Shown: positions 1 through 6,261 of the stretch, one piece after another
Numbering within the stretch: the stretch's first letter is position 1
Layout of the letters: the number at the start of each line of letters is the position of its first letter
Source of the DNA: Parcubacteria group bacterium
Lineage (GTDB): Bacteria; Patescibacteriota; Minisyncoccia; UBA6257; JACRHY01
Direction of reading: 5' to 3'
Assembly: GCA_016215765.1 (NCBI GenBank)
Contig: JACRHY010000002.1
Span: forward strand, 1-7,730
Length of the DNA stretch: 7,730 nucleotides
Translations under genes and position numbers: made by a program
The notes under the pieces: model-generated
The model's input: only the letters and a program-made list of their open reading frames with translations
Told to the model about the DNA's origin: nothing
Databases searched by the model: none

Positions 1-67
1 CGCAATAAGGTAGAATAACCTTTATTTCTTTGCGTTTCAGATTTTAGGATTCAGGATTCCAAAAGAT

Positions 68-131
68 ATTGCGGTTGTTCTTTGCCGCCGAAGGTCGAGC
101 CGCGACAAGCGGTGAGGCGGAGGGGAGCAAT
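68..131. repeat. GC-rich nested inverted repeat
   Basis: Three nested complementary pairs are visible: ATTGC (68-72) with GCAAT (127-131), CCGCC (85-89) with GGCGG (116-120), and an inner hairpin CCGC (100-103) with GCGG (109-112) around a GACAA loop. No coding frame explains the patch. It resembles in style the palindromic tract downstream of the same gene, so it may be a dispersed intergenic element or part of a long 5' leader. Its function is not recognisable from sequence. Confidence 0.4.
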
Positions 132-170
132 CTTTACCGGATTTCAAAAAGATCACAATAAAAAATCAAA

Positions 171-210
171 CTCCGACGTAATTGTCGGGAAACCGACGGA
201 AACGTCGGAG
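171..210. promoter_or_regulatory. Strong stem-loop in the leader of the S-layer-like gene
   Basis: CTCCGACGT (171-179) is perfectly complementary to ACGTCGGAG (202-210). Inside, GTCGG (184-188) pairs with CCGAC (193-197) around a GAAA loop (189-192), a GNRA-type tetraloop. A small AATT/GGAA internal loop separates the two stems. Read on the minus strand, the hairpin is followed by a T-rich run (complement of about 156-170), so it could terminate leftward transcription. On the plus strand it is followed by A-rich sequence and more likely acts as leader structure or mRNA stabiliser. The pairing is directly visible; the role is inferred. Confidence 0.6.
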
Positions 211-234
211 GTCAAAAATAAAAAGGGCATAAGC

Positions 235-258
235 CGACTTTAAAAGTCGCCCGACGGC
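235..258. promoter_or_regulatory. Second leader stem-loop with competing pairings
   Basis: CGACTT (235-240) pairs with AAGTCG (244-249) around a TAA loop. The 3' arm can instead pair onward: GTCG (246-249) with CGAC (252-255). The 5' arm GCCG (233-236) can also pair with CGGC (255-258). With the hairpin at 171-210, CCGAC occurs four times and GTCGG twice within about 85 bases, so mutually exclusive folds of the leader are possible. No known riboswitch class is recognised. Confidence 0.4.
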
Positions 259-316
259 GATTTCCCGGTCGATGAAGAAAGCTGATGTTCCTAAAGGTTT
301 ACGAATTAAATAAAAA

Positions 317-3300
317 ATGAATAATTTAGCTAAAAAAATCGCTTCGGTCTCGCTTTCAGTGACGACCGCGGCGTGGCTTTCAGGAGCTGCAATGCTCGTG
401 CCGGTCGCTTCGGCTCAAACCGTTGCCGATCTGCAGGCGCAAATCGCGGCCCTGTTGGCTCAAATTACCACCTTGCAATCCCAGCTCGGCACGATGGGAG
501 GCGGTGCGACGTATAACTTCACCAAGGACCTCACCCTTGGCTCCAAAGGAGATGATGTTACGGCGTTGCAGAGCTTCCTTGAATCAAAAGGCCATCTGGT
601 TATGCCGCAAGGCGCCGCTAAGGGGTACTTCGGCAATTTGACGAAGTCCGCCTTGGCTAAGTATCAGGCCGCCGCGGGTGTTTCTCCGGCCGCCGGTTAC
701 TTCGGTCCGAAAACGCGGGCAAACGTCAACGCCTTAGCGGCCGCTCCGACGACCCCGACCACTCCGACCGTTCCCGCGGGAACCGGTTTGTCGGTGTCTT
801 TGGCGTCCGATCAGCCGGCTTCCGGTTTGTTCGGCGAATCGTTTGCCAGCCGTCCGTTCACCAAATTGGTGCTTACGGCGGGAAGCAGCGACGTGACCGT
901 CAAATCGCTCACGATTGAAAGGACCGGCCAGGGTCAGGATGCGGCTTTCAGCGGCGTCATCGCTCTTGACGAGGATGGCATCCGCATGGGAGACGCCAAG
1001 ACCTTCGGTTCCAATCATCAGGCGAAACTTTCGCAGTCGTTTGTCGTTACGGCCGGAAAGTCAAGGACTATCACCTTGGCCGGCGATTCCGACAACGATC
1101 AGGATGCTTACAACGGCCAGCTCGTTTCTTTGAGCTTGGTCGGTGTTGATGCCGGCACTGCGACCGTCAGCGCGACTTATCCGCTGGTCGGGAACGTGAT
1201 GACCGTCAACAGCACCTTGGCCATCGGTTCCGTAACCGTTACCCGCGGTCCTACCGATCCGGGCACCGGCGCCACCAAAGAAGTTGGCACTACGGGCTAT
1301 ACCTTTGCCGCTTTGAAACTTTCCGCCGGTTCCAACGAGGATGTTCTGTTGAAGTCCATCACATGGAACCAGTCCAGCTCCGCCGCTACCACCGACCTTG
1401 CCAATATCAAGGTTTCGGTTGACGGCACGAGCTATGACACGACGGTCAGCTCTGACGGCAAGTACTACACCGCCAAATTCGGCGCTGGCATTACCATTGC
1501 CAAGGGTGGAAACAAAGAAGCCGTCATCAAAGGCGACATCTTGAGCGGCAGCAATCGGGGCGTTGACTTCGATTTGTACCGCTATGCCGACATCAAGGCA
1601 ACCGGTTTGACCTACGGCTACGACATTTTGCCGTCGGCGACCGATTCCGGCGATTCGGCGACTGACGACGATGGCACTTTGCAGGCGTCCAATCCTAATT
1701 ACGACGCTTATGAGGTAACTATCGGCGCCGGTTCCATCATTGTTGAAAAAGCGACTTCCGTCGCTTCTCAGAACATCGCCGTTAACTTGGGCGACCAGCC
1801 GCTCGGCGGTTGGACCGTCACGGTAAAGGGCGAGCCGGTCAGCGTTGCCAGCATGGTTTTCCGTTTGTCCCGTTGGGAGGGTTCTGGCGCGGCGGCTAGC
1901 ACGCAGGACATCACCAACGTCAAATTGGTTGACCAGAGCGGCAAAATTCTGGCCGGACCGGTGGATATCGCCGCTTCCGCGGCCACGGTAACTTTCTCCG
2001 ACACGGTGGAATTTCCGGTCGGCGTGACGACCGTTACCTTAAAAGGTAAGGCCGGCACCGACTTCGCGAACGGCAACACCATTGCCGCCTCCACGACTCC
2101 GAGCGGATGGACCACTGTTAAAGGGGTAACTACCGGCACCACCATCACTCCTTCGCCGACGACTGCCGTTACCGGTAACACGATGACGGTTAAGAGCGCG
2201 GCGATGACGGTGACGGTTTCGCCGACTCCGGTTGCGCAGACGATCGTAGCGGGCGTTCAGGGCTTTGCCTTCGCCAACTACGTTCTTGACGCCACCGCTT
2301 CCGGCGAGGATATCCGCGTTACTCAGATTAAACCGCAGGCGACCTTTGGACAGGCGAATTCGGCCGATGACCTGACGAATTGTCAGTTGTTTGACGGCAC
2401 GACCGCCTTGAACACCGGCACCAACGCGCTCAATCCGAGCAACTCGGTTGCCACCGGCGACGATCTGGCGGTTACTTTTGACAGCGGCGTGACCGTTGCG
2501 AAGGGCACCACCAAGACCTTAGTTTTGAAGTGTAATACCGCCGCCACGACTACGACGACGGCGACCACTTACACCTTCGCCTGGGGCCTGGAAAATGCCG
2601 CCGCGAACGTTGTTTCGTCCGGCATCACTTCCGGCGAATCGGTGACGGAAACGATCACCACCAACGCCGGTCAGACGATTACCCTGTCTAACAGCGGATC
2701 GCTGGCTGTCGCTTTGGATTCGTCCAGTCCGGCCGTCAAACTGGCCAACGCCAACACGACTGACAACACCCTGACCGTTCTGCGCTTTACCGCCACGAAC
2801 GAGGATGTCAATGTCACTCAAATTGGTTTGGTTCTGGGCGGCACTTCGTCCAACACCCCGCAGGATCTTTCCAAAGTTACTTTGTGGGATGGCAGCACGA
2901 AAGTGGGTGAAGCGATCTTCACCGGCGACAACGCCACCGTTACTTTGTCCGGCTTTACCGTTTTGAAGAATACCGACAAGACCTTGACTCTTAAAGGCGA
3001 CTTGGCGGCCATCGGAACGGCCGAACCCGGCAAACCCGGCCATCTGGTCAAAGTTGAGTACGACGGCGCCAACGCCGACGGCTCCGGTAACGCGACTCGC
3101 GGCACCGGCGTCTCTTCCGGCGTGAGCATCTACGCGACTCCGGTTGGTTCCACGACCTCATCCAACGGCGCGAGGGTCTTCAAAGCGACTCCGACTGTTG
3201 CTACCATCGCCCTGTCGTCATCCAAACTGGTGAACGGCTCGGGTGTTGAGCTCTACAAGTTCTCGGTTGTCGCTCCCTCCACCGGACCCACCGGTCTCTA

Positions 3301-3868
3301 CAAGTTCTCGTTTAAGGTCGCCACTTCCACTTCGGGAGTGCCGTCTTTCGCGATAACCAGCTTGCAGGTCTACGGATACTCTGACTCGTCCTTCTCGCAG
3401 GCGGCTTACGCCAACAGCGGATTGCTTAACAGCACCACGATGGGCGTAATCGGCGCGGGCAGCGACATCTACCAGATCTACTTTGATCCGGTTGGCCAGG
3501 CGGGAACCAAGGAAGCCATTTCGGTTCCGACCGGCAGCACTCGTTACTTCAAACTCATCGGCACGGTTGCCAATATGAGCGCGACGTCATCGAGCGCCAC
3601 GGTTGACCTTGAAGGCGATAGCGCCTACATGTCCGGAACCAACACTGTCAGTGATACGGCCGACAACTTCAGCGGTACCAGCGCGGGCATTTACGCCTTC
3701 GCCACCACCGCCGCGAACGTTGACGCCGACAACGGCAGTCAGAACGACTTTATCTGGTCGGGTAACTCCACCACCACTTCGGGCGTGGCGACCTACGACT
3801 GGGTGAACGGCTTCTCGGTGAACGGCTTGCCTTCCACCAGCCTGACGAGCAACATCCTTACTCCGTAA
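317..3868 (+). CDS. Secreted S-layer-like protein with peptidoglycan-binding domain
   Basis: This 1183-residue protein looks like a major exported surface protein. Residues 1-33 form a signal peptide (Lys at 6-7, hydrophobic core, ASA cleavage site before Q34). Residues 35-57 are a short Leu/Gln/Ala heptad segment. Residues about 66-141 match a PG_binding_1 domain (LTLGSKGDDVTALQSFL, GYFGNLTKSALAKYQ, GYFGPKTRANVNAL), which would hold the protein at the wall. A Pro/Thr linker (144-153) leads to roughly six diverged beta-rich repeats of about 100-170 residues, with recurring strands such as EDIRVTQI, EDVNVTQIGL and TLTLKGD. The only two cysteines, C689 and C739, fall in one repeat and may form a disulfide. 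The C-terminus (DWVNGFSVNGLPSTS) resembles that of other CPR surface proteins, from memory. The gene has its own leader and terminator, and codons favour C-ending Asn, Gly and Thr triplets, which fits high expression. S-layer identity is inferred from architecture. Confidence 0.88.
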   Translation: MNNLAKKIASVSLSVTTAAWLSGAAMLVPVASAQTVADLQAQIAALLAQITTLQSQLGTMGGGATYNFTKDLTLGSKGDDVTALQSFLESKGHLVMPQGAAKGYFGNLTKSALAKYQAAAGVSPAAGYFGPKTRANVNALAAAPTTPTTPTVPAGTGLSVSLASDQPASGLFGESFASRPFTKLVLTAGSSDVTVKSLTIERTGQGQDAAFSGVIALDEDGIRMGDAKTFGSNHQAKLSQSFVVTAGKSRTITLAGDSDNDQDAYNGQLVSLSLVGVDAGTATVSATYPLVGNVMTVNSTLAIGSVTVTRGPTDPGTGATKEVGTTGYTFAALKLSAGSNEDVLLKSITWNQSSSAATTDLANIKVSVDGTSYDTTVSSDGKYYTAKFGAGITIAKGGNKEAVIKGDILSGSNRGVDFDLYRYADIKATGLTYGYDILPSATDSGDSATDDDGTLQASNPNYDAYEVTIGAGSIIVEKATSVASQNIAVNLGDQPLGGWTVTVKGEPVSVASMVFRLSRWEGSGAAASTQDITNVKLVDQSGKILAGPVDIAASAATVTFSDTVEFPVGVTTVTLKGKAGTDFANGNTIAASTTPSGWTTVKGVTTGTTITPSPTTAVTGNTMTVKSAAMTVTVSPTPVAQTIVAGVQGFAFANYVLDATASGEDIRVTQIKPQATFGQANSADDLTNCQLFDGTTALNTGTNALNPSNSVATGDDLAVTFDSGVTVAKGTTKTLVLKCNTAATTTTTATTYTFAWGLENAAANVVSSGITSGESVTETITTNAGQTITLSNSGSLAVALDSSSPAVKLANANTTDNTLTVLRFTATNEDVNVTQIGLVLGGTSSNTPQDLSKVTLWDGSTKVGEAIFTGDNATVTLSGFTVLKNTDKTLTLKGDLAAIGTAEPGKPGHLVKVEYDGANADGSGNATRGTGVSSGVSIYATPVGSTTSSNGARVFKATPTVATIALSSSKLVNGSGVELYKFSVVAPSTGPTGLYKFSFKVATSTSGVPSFAITSLQVYGYSDSSFSQAAYANSGLLNSTTMGVIGAGSDIYQIYFDPVGQAGTKEAISVPTGSTRYFKLIGTVANMSATSSSATVDLEGDSAYMSGTNTVSDTADNFSGTSAGIYAFATTAANVDADNGSQNDFIWSGNSTTTSGVATYDWVNGFSVNGLPSTSLTSNILTP

Positions 3869-3890
3869 CTTGAGTTTTGCGCGAGTAAAC

Positions 3891-3918
3891 AAAACCCCCG
3901 CCTTTGGCGGGGGTTTTT
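3891..3918 (+). terminator. Intrinsic terminator of the S-layer-like gene
   Basis: A 12-bp perfect stem, AAAACCCCCGCC (3891-3902) with GGCGGGGGTTTT (3906-3917), encloses a TTT loop. The T run at 3914-3918 follows the G-rich arm. It begins 22 bases after the TAA stop, so the S-layer-like gene is most likely transcribed alone. The A-run on the 5' side means it could also stop leftward transcription. Confidence 0.93.
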
Positions 3919-3924
3919 GTTGCG

Positions 3925-4170
3925 GAATTAAGTCAGGGCCGAACCGACGGGCCTTTGCCCTGCCGAAGCGGGGCTACGGCAGGGGCGAAGGTGGGTATGG
4001 CGCCCCGTCGCTCTGCTTCCTCGGAAACGCGGTCCGTCTGCTCCTGCGGCAGACGTCCGCTGCCTCTCGTCCCGACGCAGAACCAAGCCGTCGGGACTCC
4101 GAGAGCTTCCTCTGAAGCAGAGCGGCGGGGCGAGCGAGGCCGAGAGTCCTGCTCGTCGCCTACTCGCTAA
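3925..4170. other. GC-rich non-coding intergenic tract of consecutive stem-loops
   Basis: Short open frames exist here, but their translations are low-complexity Arg/Pro/Ser strings with no domain, and they overlap palindromes, so I do not call genes. Three units stand out: CCCTGCCG (3958-3965) with CGGCAGGG (3977-3984); the large fold at 4001-4132; and AGCGAG (4133-4138) with CTCGCT (4163-4168), which holds an inner CGAG/CTCG pair (4141-4144 and 4152-4155). The tract ends just before the promoter of the TPR gene. No known ncRNA class is recognised. Confidence 0.6.
4001..4132. repeat. Y-shaped long palindrome (19-bp outer stem, two inner arms)
   Basis: Positions 4001-4019 are complementary to 4114-4132 over 19 bp, with a single T/G opposition (4008 and 4125) that would be a wobble pair in RNA. 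Inside are two further hairpins. The first is CGTCTGC (4035-4041) with GCAGACG (4049-4055), extended by GCGG (4029-4032) with CCGC (4057-4060). The second is TCCCGACG (4070-4077) with CGTCGGGA (4089-4096), extended by CTCTCG (4064-4069) with CGAGAG (4100-4105). The result is a three-way fold. It could be a MITE or REP-like dispersed element or a structured RNA; the sequence alone cannot decide. Confidence 0.65.
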
Positions 4171-4194
4171 ATTCTAAGTTCTTCTTTCGCCGTA

Positions 4195-4224
4195 TTGCGC
4201 GATGGGATTTTTTTGCTATATAAT
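4195..4224 (+). promoter_or_regulatory. Sigma70-type promoter of the TPR gene, possibly leaderless
   Basis: A perfect -10 hexamer TATAAT lies at 4219-4224. Eighteen bases upstream is TTGCGC (4195-4200), a weak -35 sharing the TTG. A T-run occupies the spacer. Transcription would be expected to start about 4231-4232, right at the ATG at 4232, so the mRNA may be leaderless; no Shine-Dalgarno sequence is present before that ATG. Confidence 0.6.
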
Positions 4225-4231
4225 GTTCCCC

Positions 4232-5038
4232 ATGCGCAAACAAATAATCATTTCGGCGGTATCGGTTTTATTCATCGGCGCGGCGGTTTTTTTTAATCTT
4301 AGTTCCACGTCCAATTTTTAGGCGGAAGCGCCGGAAAACGCGAAACCGGCGGAGAACGTTTCTGAAAACGGCGCGACCACGACGGCTGTTCGGGAAAATT
4401 CCCAAAAAGAAAGCGAGGCGAATCCCGTTTCCGGAAGTCCCGCTTTTCCCGCTTACCGGGGAGAAGCGATTGACGTTATCGGTGACGATCCGGCCGTCAA
4501 ACAAACGCCGGCCGATTATCTCGCGAAGTATCAAAAAGAGCTTTCCGACTGGAAGGTCCGTTTGGCAAAAAATCCGGCCGACATTGACGGTTGGCTGCGG
4601 GTCGGCGTTCTGAAAAAATTTTTTAACAACTATCTCGGCGCCCGCGACGCCTGGGAGTACGCCAAAATTGTCGCGCCCGGCGGTTCAATCGCTTATTACA
4701 ATCTCGGCAATCTTTACGGGGCGTATCTCAACGATTTTTCCCGGGCGGAGGAGAATTATCTGAAAGCCGTGGAAATAAGTCACCAGCCCTATTTGTATCT
4801 TAATCTGGCCGATTTTTACCGCGTTTTTTACAAAGAAAAAAGCGCTCTGGCGGAAGCGGTTTTGCTTGAGGGAATCAAAAACAATCCCGACGATTCGGGA
4901 TTGAAACTGGCTCTGGCCAACTATTATCGCGACGCGGGCCGGACGGCGGAAGCGATAAAGTATTACGAAGAGGTCTTAAAAATTGAACCGACCAACGCCG
5001 ATGTTCGGAAGGAGCTGGAAAAACTAAGGGGCGAGTAA
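4232..5038 (+). CDS. Membrane-anchored TPR protein, interrupted by an in-frame TAG at codon 30
   Basis: Read through the TAG at 4319-4321, this is a 268-codon gene. Codons 1-29 encode a basic start (MRKQ) and a hydrophobic helix (IIISAVSVLFIGAAVFF), a signal anchor. Codons 31 to about 80 are a Glu/Ala/Pro/Asn-rich linker. Codons about 117-253 form four TPR-like helical pairs, for example AYYNLGNLYGAYL and AEAIKYYEEVLKIEP. TPRs are protein-interaction scaffolds; the partner is unknown. The start at 4232 is preferred because the frame is continuous either side of the TAG, the promoter sits directly upstream, and the translation from about 4457 (YRGEAIDVIG) onward still looks like real protein. 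The first standard start codon after the TAG in this frame is TTG at 4562, inside the gene and without a ribosome binding site. The TAG may be a nonsense mutation, a sequencing or assembly error, or a read-through site. A shortened protein from 4562 (158 residues) is the alternative call. Confidence 0.72.
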
Positions 5039-5046
5039 AAGAAGAA

Positions 5047-5067
5047 GCGTTTAGCGTTTAGCGTTTA
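5047..5067. repeat. Tandem heptamer repeat, three copies of GCGTTTA
   Basis: GCGTTTA occurs at 5047-5053, 5054-5060 and 5061-5067 without interruption. It lies in the 51-bp gap between the convergent TPR and glycosyltransferase genes. The AT-rich stretch that follows (5064-5089) has only weak dyad symmetry, so I do not call a terminator. Such short tandem arrays usually arise by replication slippage. Confidence 0.8.
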
Positions 5068-5089
5068 GTTAAATTAAATTTTTAAACTT

Positions 5090-6208
5090 CTATTCCGTTT
5101 CGCGGATCATTCTTTCAAGATTAAATTCTTTTTCGGCGCGGTTTTTCGCGTTTTCTCCCATCTGTCCTCTCAATTTTTCGTCGCCGATGAGCGTTTCAAT
5201 CGCTTCGGCCAGTTTGCGGGGGTTTTTCGGAGGAACCAGGAAGCCCGTTTCCCCGTCTTTGATGATTTCGCCGCAGCCGCCGACATTGGTGGCGACAGTA
5301 GGCAGTCCGGCGATCCCCGTCTCCAGTAAAAGATATGGAAGGCCTTCTTTTACGGAAGAAGAAACGACGACGTCAAAGGCCGGCAGGAATCGGCCGCCGT
5401 TTTCCCGGTAAGGAAAAAGCGGAAATTCGTTCCAAATCTTCAAATCGCGGATTTTCGCTTCTATCGCCGCTTTTTCCGGTCCGTCGCCGACAAGCGCGAA
5501 CCGGACATTCGGATGTTTTTTCAAAACAAGAGTGGCGGCGGCGATTAAATACCCCAGTCCTTTATTCGGATAAAAATTGACGACAGCGCCGGCAAGGAGC
5601 CGGTTGTCCTGAGGAATTCCCAGTTGCCGGCGCGCTTCCTCTTTGGATAAAAAGGGAAAATTCGGATCAATGCCGTTGTGAATAACGGTGAGCTTTTCCG
5701 GCGGCGCAATCCGGTATTTTAAGGCGCTCCGGCGGTCGGCTTCGGAAACGCAGATGATTTTGTCGCGGAAAAAGCCGGCGAAAAATTCCAGCGGAACGTA
5801 GAGAAGTTTTTTAACGATCCCCGGCTCGTTGAAGGGGAACCCGTGGGCGGTATAAATTATTTTCGGCGGCGGCGAAACGGGCGAAATCAATTTGGCGGCG
5901 ATCGGCCCGAAAATGCCGGCGTTGGTGCTGTTGAAATGGACGACGTCCGGCTTTTCGGCGGCGATAAGGCGGCGCAGTTCCGCCATAAATTTCAGATTGG
6001 CGAAAGGGCTGAAAGAACGTTTGAGCGTCGGAAGAAAAATCGTTCTGATTCCGATACCCTCCAGCCGCCTCAGCAATTCGCCGTTCGGATCGCTACCGGC
6101 GGCGACAGCGGCGGAGAATTTCTCCCCGTCCAAATTGGCCGCCAAATCAAAAACGTAGCGCTGGGCGCCGCCCCAGCCGGATTGGGTAATGACAAAAAGA
6201 ATTTTCAT
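5090..6208 (-). CDS. GT4-family glycosyltransferase (GT-B fold)
   Basis: The 372-residue protein is a cytoplasmic or membrane-associated retaining glycosyltransferase of the GT4 type. It would transfer a sugar from an activated donor to a lipid-linked or surface glycan; donor and acceptor cannot be read from sequence. The N-terminal Rossmann domain starts MKILFVITQSGWGGAQRYVF, with the Gly-rich loop at 12-16. HNGID (177-181) marks the hinge. The C-terminal domain has the phosphate-contacting segment YPNKG (213-217), FALVGDGPEK (237-246) and the EX7E motif from E288 to E296 (EGLPYLLLE), followed by GLPTVATNVGG. Length is normal to slightly short. The ATG at 6208 has no clear Shine-Dalgarno. 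The stop is TAG at 5090-5092; six further in-frame codons (KFKNLI) precede a TAA. The gene converges on the TPR gene and diverges from the next glycosyltransferase. Confidence 0.92.
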   Translation of the reverse strand: MKILFVITQSGWGGAQRYVFDLAANLDGEKFSAAVAAGSDPNGELLRRLEGIGIRTIFLPTLKRSFSPFANLKFMAELRRLIAAEKPDVVHFNSTNAGIFGPIAAKLISPVSPPPKIIYTAHGFPFNEPGIVKKLLYVPLEFFAGFFRDKIICVSEADRRSALKYRIAPPEKLTVIHNGIDPNFPFLSKEEARRQLGIPQDNRLLAGAVVNFYPNKGLGYLIAAATLVLKKHPNVRFALVGDGPEKAAIEAKIRDLKIWNEFPLFPYRENGGRFLPAFDVVVSSSVKEGLPYLLLETGIAGLPTVATNVGGCGEIIKDGETGFLVPPKNPRKLAEAIETLIGDEKLRGQMGENAKNRAEKEFNLERMIRETE

Positions 6209-6215
6209 TTAAGCT

Positions 6216-6244
6216 TTGATTTTTCGCTTGTTAACATTCATACT
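6216..6244 (+). promoter_or_regulatory. Possible promoter for the rightward glycosyltransferase
   Basis: In the 53-bp divergent gap, TTGATT (6216-6221) and CATACT (6239-6244) are separated by 17 bases and each matches four of six consensus positions. Transcription would start about 6251, leaving only some 11 bases before the ATG at 6262. No equally good box pair is seen for the leftward gene. Confidence 0.35.
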
Positions 6245-6261
6245 AGGAAACGAACTTGGAA

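Larger units (their letters stand above)
1..316. other. Gene-free, highly structured upstream region and leader of the S-layer-like gene
   Basis: I see no supportable gene here. The left edge can fold as AAGGT (7-11) with ACCTT (18-22), flanked by CGCAA (1-5) and TTGCG (30-34); this could be the end of an upstream transcription unit cut by the window edge. TAGAAT at 11-16 differs by one base from a consensus -10 box, but its -35 would lie outside the window. AGGATTC is repeated in tandem at 46-59. A GC-rich palindromic patch lies at 68-131 and two stem-loops at 171-258. Just before the ATG at 317 the sequence is A-rich; the only purine tract resembling a ribosome binding site, AAAGG near 293-297, is about 19 bases away, which is too far to be convincing. 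Confidence 0.6.

Noticed and set aside
734..3892. Several 60-174 codon open frames within the S-layer-like gene, mostly on the minus strand
   Set aside because: All are shadows of a repetitive, high-GC coding sequence, and none has independent support.
4001..4132. Integron attC site
   Set aside because: The palindrome is of suitable size, but I see no paired GTTRRRY/RYYYAAC core sites and no integrase or cassette genes nearby.
3870..4170. Two overlapping rightward open frames (81 and 88 codons) after the S-layer-like gene
   Set aside because: They overlap the intrinsic terminator or the palindromes, have Arg/Pro/Ser-rich low-complexity translations, and lack a ribosome binding site or recognisable domain.
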